A stretch of DNA of 64,000 bases from Mycobacterium marinum (GTDB taxonomy: Bacteria > Actinomycetota > Actinomycetes > Mycobacteriales > Mycobacteriaceae). Shown here piece after piece: positions 59,573 through 64,000 of this stretch; position 1 is the first letter of the stretch, and each line of letters starts with the position of its first letter. A program made the position numbers and the translations under genes. The DNA is taken from NCBI RefSeq assembly GCF_003391395.1, contig NZ_CP024190.1:5518001-5582000 (forward strand), written 5' to 3'. Below the pieces are notes generated by a model. The model had not been told where the DNA came from, searched no databases, and was given only the letters and a program-made list of their open reading frames with translations.

Positions 59573-60456
59573 CATTGCAGGACAATCGCGTATCCTCTGT
59601 CGAGGTTAACGGCGGTCGGGTGGTTTACGAAATCCTGGGCGATTCAGGAGATCTCATTGTTCTGACCCCGGGCGGCCGATTCGGCAAGGACATCCCCGGC
59701 CTGCGGCCGCTCGCCCTGGCTTTGGTCGACGGCGGCTATCGGGTGCTGCTGTGGGATCGTCCGAACTGCGGCGCGTCCGATGTGCAGTTCTACGGGCAAA
59801 GCGAATCGCACATGCGCGCCGAGACGTTGCACGGCTTGTTGGCCGCCCTCGGAGTCCAGCAGTGCATCATCGCCGGCGGCTCCGGCGGGGCGCGGGATTC
59901 CATCCTGGCCACCATTCTTTTTCCCGAGTTGGTCAGCAAACTAGTGGTGTGGAATATCGTCGGTGGCATCTACGGCACCTTCGTGCTGGGTTCCTACTAC
60001 CTGGTCCCCAGCATTTTGGCGGTGCGCGGCACCGGAATTGAGGCGCTGCTCAAGGTGCCCGAGTGGCGCGAGCGCATCGAAGCAAACCCCACCAACAGAC
60101 AACGGTTCGGAGACCTGGACCGCGACGAGTTCTTGAAAGTCATGTTGCGCTGGCTCAACGCCTTCGTGTCCAAACCGGGGCAGACCATTCCCGGCGTCGA
60201 GGACGAAATGTTCGATCGCATCAAGGTTCCCACGCTGATCATCCGCGGTGGCGAGAACGATTGGGATCATCCCAAACGGACCTCATTAGAGGTCAGCTGC
60301 CTGATCAAGGGATCCGAGCTGATCGACCCACCCTGGCCGGAAGACGCTTGGGAGCGTGCCGCCGAGGATCGCGCGGCAGGAAGGGTGAAGCACTTCAACA
60401 TGTTTGACACCTGGGTGCTGGCAGCACCCGCGATCCTGAAGTTCTTGGACTCGTGA
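59569..60456 (+). CDS. Alpha/beta hydrolase
   Basis: A 295-residue alpha/beta-hydrolase-fold protein. The nucleophile elbow is IIAGGSGGARDS, with Ser near residue 103; the acid and His are expected from RGGENDWDHP and the final HFNMFDTW region. The acid-base loop includes LWDRPNCGASDVQFYG. Typical relatives hydrolyse esters, or C-C bonds of meta-cleavage products. It overlaps the Rieske stop (ATGA), last gene of the operon. The next gene is convergent. Confidence 0.87.
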   Translation: MTLQDNRVSSVEVNGGRVVYEILGDSGDLIVLTPGGRFGKDIPGLRPLALALVDGGYRVLLWDRPNCGASDVQFYGQSESHMRAETLHGLLAALGVQQCIIAGGSGGARDSILATILFPELVSKLVVWNIVGGIYGTFVLGSYYLVPSILAVRGTGIEALLKVPEWRERIEANPTNRQRFGDLDRDEFLKVMLRWLNAFVSKPGQTIPGVEDEMFDRIKVPTLIIRGGENDWDHPKRTSLEVSCLIKGSELIDPPWPEDAWERAAEDRAAGRVKHFNMFDTWVLAAPAILKFLDS

Positions 60457-60470
60457 CTGCTCACAATGGG

Positions 60471-60944
60471 CTACCCGGTGCGGATATGGACCTCGCAATT
60501 GAGCGACGCTTCCAGCGCCGTGTGAATTCGGCTTTCCGGGACACGTTCGAGGTCGGATTCGCGCAGCGTGACGTAGACAATGTCATAGCCGTCGTCCCCG
60601 GGTTCGCGAAGGATCTCGCCGACGAGCCCAAAGGCCGACAGCACACCGTGGGCATCGTCGTCGGTTCCCCTGCTGATGAAGGTGACCACGCCGACCACCG
60701 GTCGTACCATGAAAGCGCTGGCGCACAACTCAATTGCCGCCGCCTTGGCCTCATCAACGTCGTCACCGGCGATAAGCAGTTCCACCTCCCGACGGCCGAC
60801 CGGCCGCGACTCGAGGTCGTTGTCGACCACACCGGCGCCAGTCTCGTCGGCACGCGTGCGGAGCGCAGCCATGCCCGCGCGTAACTGGGCCGCGGTCAAC
60901 GACCCGGCCGGGTCGACATTGACCCGCACCACCGCAGTCCGCAT
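60471..60944 (-). CDS. Conserved hypothetical protein
   Basis: A 157-residue cytoplasmic protein starting MRTAVVRVNVDPAGSLTAAQLRAG at 60944. It shows a mixed alpha/beta pattern with VVDNDLESRPVGRREVELLIAGDDVDEAKAAAIELC, FMVRPVVGVVTFISRGTDDDAHG and FGLVGEILREPGDDG. I recognise no family. It is divergent from the NuoF-like gene with a 52-bp gap and convergent with the hydrolase operon. Function unknown. Confidence 0.6.
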   Translation of the reverse strand: MRTAVVRVNVDPAGSLTAAQLRAGMAALRTRADETGAGVVDNDLESRPVGRREVELLIAGDDVDEAKAAAIELCASAFMVRPVVGVVTFISRGTDDDAHGVLSAFGLVGEILREPGDDGYDIVYVTLRESDLERVPESRIHTALEASLNCEVHIRTG

Positions 60945-60996
60945 GCGGGCTACCCTAGCGCGCAATCACCGACCGGCGACGATAGCGGGCTGATTG

Positions 60997-62334
60997 ATGG
61001 AAACACTCGACATCGCATTCAAGGCGACCGCCTGGCCGGGCTGCCCGCCGCGGTTACTGCGCGTGGCCGGCGGCCACGCGGACCAACAGGACCACGAAGA
61101 CGTTGCGGCGTACCGGGCCCAAGGCGGGTACCGCCCGCTTGGCGACGCCGAAAAGTTGCTGCGCGAGATCGACGCGAGCGGACTCCTCGGCCGCGGTGGG
61201 GCCGCATTCCCGCTCGCGGTGAAAATGCGTGCGGTGCGCGACAACTGCCGCCGTGCCGGGCCGGCGGGCGGCGCTGTGGTCATCGCCAACGGCGAGGAGG
61301 GAGAGCCAGCCTCTTTCAAAGACCGATGGCTGCTGCGCAACCGCCCGCACCTGGTTCTGGATGGGCTGCGCCTGGCCGCGGCGCTGGTGGCCGCCACGCG
61401 CGCCTATGTCTATGTGTCCGACCCGGAATCCGCGCGCAGCGTCGAACGCGCCCTGGCACAGCTGGATCCCGACGCATTCGGCGGTGTCGCCGTCAGTGTC
61501 TGGGCCGTACCACCCGGGTACGTGGCCGGCGAGGAGACCGCCGCGGTCCGCGCGATCAACGGCGGCCCGGTCAAACCATCTGACAAGCCGCCGCGCCCCT
61601 TCGAATACGGCGTCAGCGGCCGGCCCACCCTGGTCAGCAACGTGGAGACGCTGGCCAATCTGCCGTACCTGCACCGCCACGGGGCCAGCGAGTATCGCGC
61701 GCTGGGTACGCCATCGTCGCCGGGGACATTTCTGGCCACCATCACCGGAGCCGGCCGAGCACCCGTGCTCTACGAACTCCCCTACGGTTTACCGTTTTCC
61801 GAACTGCTGGCACTGCATGCGGTTGCGCCCACAAAGGTCCGTGGAGTCTTGATGGGCGGCTACTTCGCCGGCTTGCTCAACCGTGGGGTGCTCGGCACCA
61901 CACTCGATCACGAGACGATGCGACGGCTGGGCAGCGGTCTGGGCTGCGGCGCAATCTCGGTGATCACCGACGACTGCCCGGTCGCGGTCGCGGCTTCGGT
62001 GTTGTCTTACTTCGACCGCGAAAACGCCGGGCAGTGCGGGTCCTGTTTCAACGGAACGGCAGCCATGGCCGCCGTTGGCGGCGCACTTCGGGATTTCGCG
62101 GCAACCAGCGAAGACATCGATCGACTGCGCCGCTGGTCGGTGGTGTTACGCGGGCGCGGCGCTTGCGCGACCCTGGACGCAGCGACCAATGCGGCCGCCA
62201 CCCTGCTGAGCCAGTTTCCCGACGAGGTGGCAAGGCATCTCGAGGGCACCTGCCAAGACTGCTCGAGCAGAACCGGCGGAGCGTTTCGCGCCGAACGCCC
62301 CTACCAGGCCACGGCACCGGTGAGGCAACCATGA
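60997..62334 (+). CDS. NuoF-like NADH/FMN/Fe-S flavoprotein, one cluster Cys missing
   Basis: A 445-residue protein homologous to complex I subunit F (FMN, NADH and 4Fe-4S binding). FMN/NAD loops are GRGGAAFPLAVKMRAV, NGEEGEPASFKDRWLL and PPGYVAGEETAAVRAINGG, followed by PTLVSNVETLANLP. The cluster region reads FDRENAGQCGSCFNGT where NuoF has ES-C-G-x-C-x-x-C; the first cysteine is replaced by Ala. The fourth is probably in GRGACATLD. It has no NuoE or NuoG partner here. Followed at once by a ferredoxin gene (ATGA overlap, 62331-62334), suggesting it is a NADH:ferredoxin reductase. ATG at 60997 chosen. Confidence 0.85.
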   Translation: METLDIAFKATAWPGCPPRLLRVAGGHADQQDHEDVAAYRAQGGYRPLGDAEKLLREIDASGLLGRGGAAFPLAVKMRAVRDNCRRAGPAGGAVVIANGEEGEPASFKDRWLLRNRPHLVLDGLRLAAALVAATRAYVYVSDPESARSVERALAQLDPDAFGGVAVSVWAVPPGYVAGEETAAVRAINGGPVKPSDKPPRPFEYGVSGRPTLVSNVETLANLPYLHRHGASEYRALGTPSSPGTFLATITGAGRAPVLYELPYGLPFSELLALHAVAPTKVRGVLMGGYFAGLLNRGVLGTTLDHETMRRLGSGLGCGAISVITDDCPVAVAASVLSYFDRENAGQCGSCFNGTAAMAAVGGALRDFAATSEDIDRLRRWSVVLRGRGACATLDAATNAAATLLSQFPDEVARHLEGTCQDCSSRTGGAFRAERPYQATAPVRQP

Positions 62335-62627
62335 GAATTCGTCTCGATCGCACCGTTTGCGACGGCTTCGGCCTGTGCGCCAAGCAAGCGCCCGGCTACT
62401 TCACGCTCGACGATTGGGGATACGCCTGCCTGAGCGGGGACGGCACGGTGCGGGAGGAAGACCGCGATCCGGTGCTGCGGGCGCTGATGGACTGCCCGGC
62501 GCATGCCATCACCGAAATCGGGGAACGCCAGCCAGATGTGGTGCAGCACTCCCCAGCCGGCGTCGAGGACCCCGCTGAGCACCTCAAAACCGAGTCGAAC
62601 GAGGCGCAGTGGGGTTTTACCCGGTGA
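62331..62627 (+). CDS. 3Fe-4S ferredoxin (CXXFXXC)
   Basis: A 98-residue ferredoxin (MRIRLDRTVCDGFGLCAKQAPGYFTLDDWGYACLSGDG). The cluster sequence is C-D-G-F-G-L-C plus DCPAHAI, so the variable central position is Phe, unlike the His of the ferredoxin at 47938. The C-terminus is about 30 residues longer than in the other. The ATG overlaps the NuoF-like stop. It probably takes electrons from that flavoprotein and passes them to one of the P450s or another oxygenase. Confidence 0.88.
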   Translation: MRIRLDRTVCDGFGLCAKQAPGYFTLDDWGYACLSGDGTVREEDRDPVLRALMDCPAHAITEIGERQPDVVQHSPAGVEDPAEHLKTESNEAQWGFTR

Positions 62628-62691
62628 CCGGCTGGGCTCGGTGTCCGCGCAAGGCAGCGGCAAGACGTCTCGAAACCGCCCAGCCCTAGCT

Positions 62692-62706
62692 GATAACGTA
62701 ATTCTC
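62692..62706. promoter_or_regulatory. Island operator, two mismatches (DUF35-thiolase gene)
   Basis: GATAAC-GTA-ATTCTC, 10 of 12 defined positions with a perfect right half, 57 bp upstream of the GTG at 62764. Confidence 0.5.
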
Positions 62707-62763
62707 GTATTCGCATAATGCTCCTTCCGCTCACGCCGGGGGCGCTCAACTTGCGGAGGTGAA

Positions 62764-64000
62764 GTGTCAGCAGCACCGGGACGTCCGCTGCCCCTGATCA
62801 CCGACGAGAACGAGTTCTTCTGGACTTCGGGCGCCGACGGCAAGCTACGCCTGCAGGAATGCGCCGCCTGCGCATCGTTGATCCATCCGCCCGCACCGGT
62901 GTGCCGATACTGCCGATCCCGCGATATGGGTGTGCGGACCGTCTCCGGTGCGGCAACACTCACCGGATTCACCGTCAACCACCGGTTCAGCCTGCCCGGC
63001 CTGCCTGCCCCCTATGTGATCGCCCAAGTGGCAATCGCCGAGGACCCCAGGGTCCGGCTGACCACCAACATCGTGGAGTGCGACCCGGATCGGCTCGAAC
63101 TCGGCCAGACCGTGGAGGTGGTGTTCGAGCGCATCGAGGACGTATGGCTACCGCTGTTTCGTCCGCGCACCGACGCGCAACGGCGCCCGCTGCCCGTCGA
63201 TGAGATCGCGCCGCAGCGCTTCGGTGAACATGTGCGCCCCATGCTCACCACGCAGAAATTCGAGGACAAGGTGGCGCTCACCGGGATCGGCATGTCCACC
63301 ATTGGCCGCCGGCTGATGGTTGCGCCGCTGTCGCTGACGGTGGACGCCTGCGAGGCGGCAGTCGCCGATGCCGGGCTGACGTTCGACGACATCGACGGTC
63401 TGTCCACCTACCCCGGTGGCGGCAATCTCGGCGGTTTCGGTGAGGGTGGCGTCACCGCGCTGGAGGCAGCGCTGGGCATCCGGCCGGTCTGGCACAACGG
63501 CGGCATCGAGACGTTCGGGCCGGGCGGATCGGTGATCGCCGCGATGCTCGCGGTCGCCGGCGGGCTGGCGCGTCACGTGTTGTGTTTCCGCACGCTGTGG
63601 GAAGCCACCTACAACGAGCTGATGAAGCGGGGCAAGATCGCCCCGCCCGGCGGCCGGACCACCAGCTGGCAATACCCATTCGGCGCGACGTCGGCGGCAC
63701 ACACCCTGGCGATCAACGCGCAGCGCCACTTTCACCGCTACGGCACCACCAAAGAGACGCTGGGGTGGATCGCGCTGAACCAACGCGCGAACGCCGAGTT
63801 GAACCCCACCGCCGTCTATCGCTCACCGATGACGATGGATGACTACCTGAACGCCCGGCCCATCACCACCCCGTTCGGTCTTTTCGACTGCGACGTGCCC
63901 TGCGACGCGGCGATAGCCGTCATCGTCTCCGCCGTCGACGCCGCGCGCAATCTGGCCAAACCACCCGTCCTGGTGGAGGCCGTGGGCACGCAGATCATCG
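62764..64000 (+). CDS. DUF35/OB-fold and thiolase-like (lipid-transfer) fusion protein, partial
   Basis: An open frame runs from GTG 62764 (after GGAGGT) through the right edge, so only 412 residues are visible. The first about 135 residues form a DUF35 protein: a zinc ribbon CAACASLIHPPAPVCRYC (CxxC...CxxC) and an OB-fold. The rest is a thiolase-like lipid-transfer protein (VALTGIGMSTIGRRLMVAPLS, NGGIETFGPGGSVIAAMLAV, TPFGLFDCDVPCDAAIAVIV). In cholesterol degradation ChsH2's DUF35 binds the separate aldolase Ltp2; here both are in one chain. By analogy it may be a retro-aldolase shortening a CoA side chain. Confidence 0.88.
   Translation, partial: MSAAPGRPLPLITDENEFFWTSGADGKLRLQECAACASLIHPPAPVCRYCRSRDMGVRTVSGAATLTGFTVNHRFSLPGLPAPYVIAQVAIAEDPRVRLTTNIVECDPDRLELGQTVEVVFERIEDVWLPLFRPRTDAQRRPLPVDEIAPQRFGEHVRPMLTTQKFEDKVALTGIGMSTIGRRLMVAPLSLTVDACEAAVADAGLTFDDIDGLSTYPGGGNLGGFGEGGVTALEAALGIRPVWHNGGIETFGPGGSVIAAMLAVAGGLARHVLCFRTLWEATYNELMKRGKIAPPGGRTTSWQYPFGATSAAHTLAINAQRHFHRYGTTKETLGWIALNQRANAELNPTAVYRSPMTMDDYLNARPITTPFGLFDCDVPCDAAIAVIVSAVDAARNLAKPPVLVEAVGTQII

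Noticed and set aside
62034..62330. N-terminal extension of the ferredoxin at 62331
   Set aside because: The extra codons overlap the NuoF-like gene out of frame; the ATG at 62331 with ATGA overlap gives a standard ferredoxin N-terminus.
1..64000. tRNA, rRNA, CRISPR arrays, insertion sequences
   Set aside because: No cloverleaf-like gene, rRNA stretch, regularly spaced repeats or transposase could be recognised by reading; a dedicated scan was not possible.

Overview
The window is high-GC DNA from a mycobacterium. The left 19 kb holds orthologues of a block known from M. tuberculosis (rpfA end, moaE2-mog-moaC2, a helicase-associated protein plus XPB helicase, fadB-fadA, dapC, far flanked by three START-like genes, pdc), in the same relative order. 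Protein similarity to M. tuberculosis, as recalled, together with a plcA-type phospholipase C, suggests a slow-growing non-tuberculous species; the exact species cannot be fixed from this sequence alone.

Layout. 1-5.9 kb: molybdopterin genes and the XPB helicase pair. 5.9-9.98 kb: a block that I recall as absent between ercC3 and fadB in M. tuberculosis (small membrane and secreted proteins, an F420-type oxidoreductase, and a TetR regulator divergent from an FAD monooxygenase); two long palindromes mark its ends. 9.98-19.04 kb: beta-oxidation fadA/fadB, dapC, far with START-like genes, pdc. From 19.05 kb to the end, colinearity with the recalled M. tuberculosis order is lost. This accessory region carries a Bfd protein, two Mce-associated gene pairs, an orphan cytochrome-oxidase-III/IV-like membrane cluster with its own TetR, a complete YrbE-Mce importer operon, and a large set of catabolic genes.

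The catabolic set includes an acyl-CoA synthetase, three amidohydrolases, a crotonase, two P450s, two ferredoxins, a NuoF-like flavoprotein, an aldehyde dehydrogenase, a CaiB-type CoA transferase, an SDR, a paired acyl-CoA dehydrogenase, a SnoaL-like protein, a (frameshifted) epimerase, a Rieske protein, an alpha/beta hydrolase and a DUF35-thiolase fusion. It resembles the mycobacterial cholesterol toolkit in kinds of enzyme, but no ring-degrading Ksh/Kst/Hsa genes are present.

The main observation is a 15-bp palindrome, GAGAAT-N3-ATTCTC (two perfect copies, six with one or two mismatches). It sits just upstream of almost every transcription unit of this set, including the divergent gap between a TetR gene (26.8 kb) and a P450. 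I infer a single local regulon in which that TetR controls uptake (Mce) and CoA-dependent breakdown of an unknown hydrophobic, probably terpenoid- or steroid-like, substrate.
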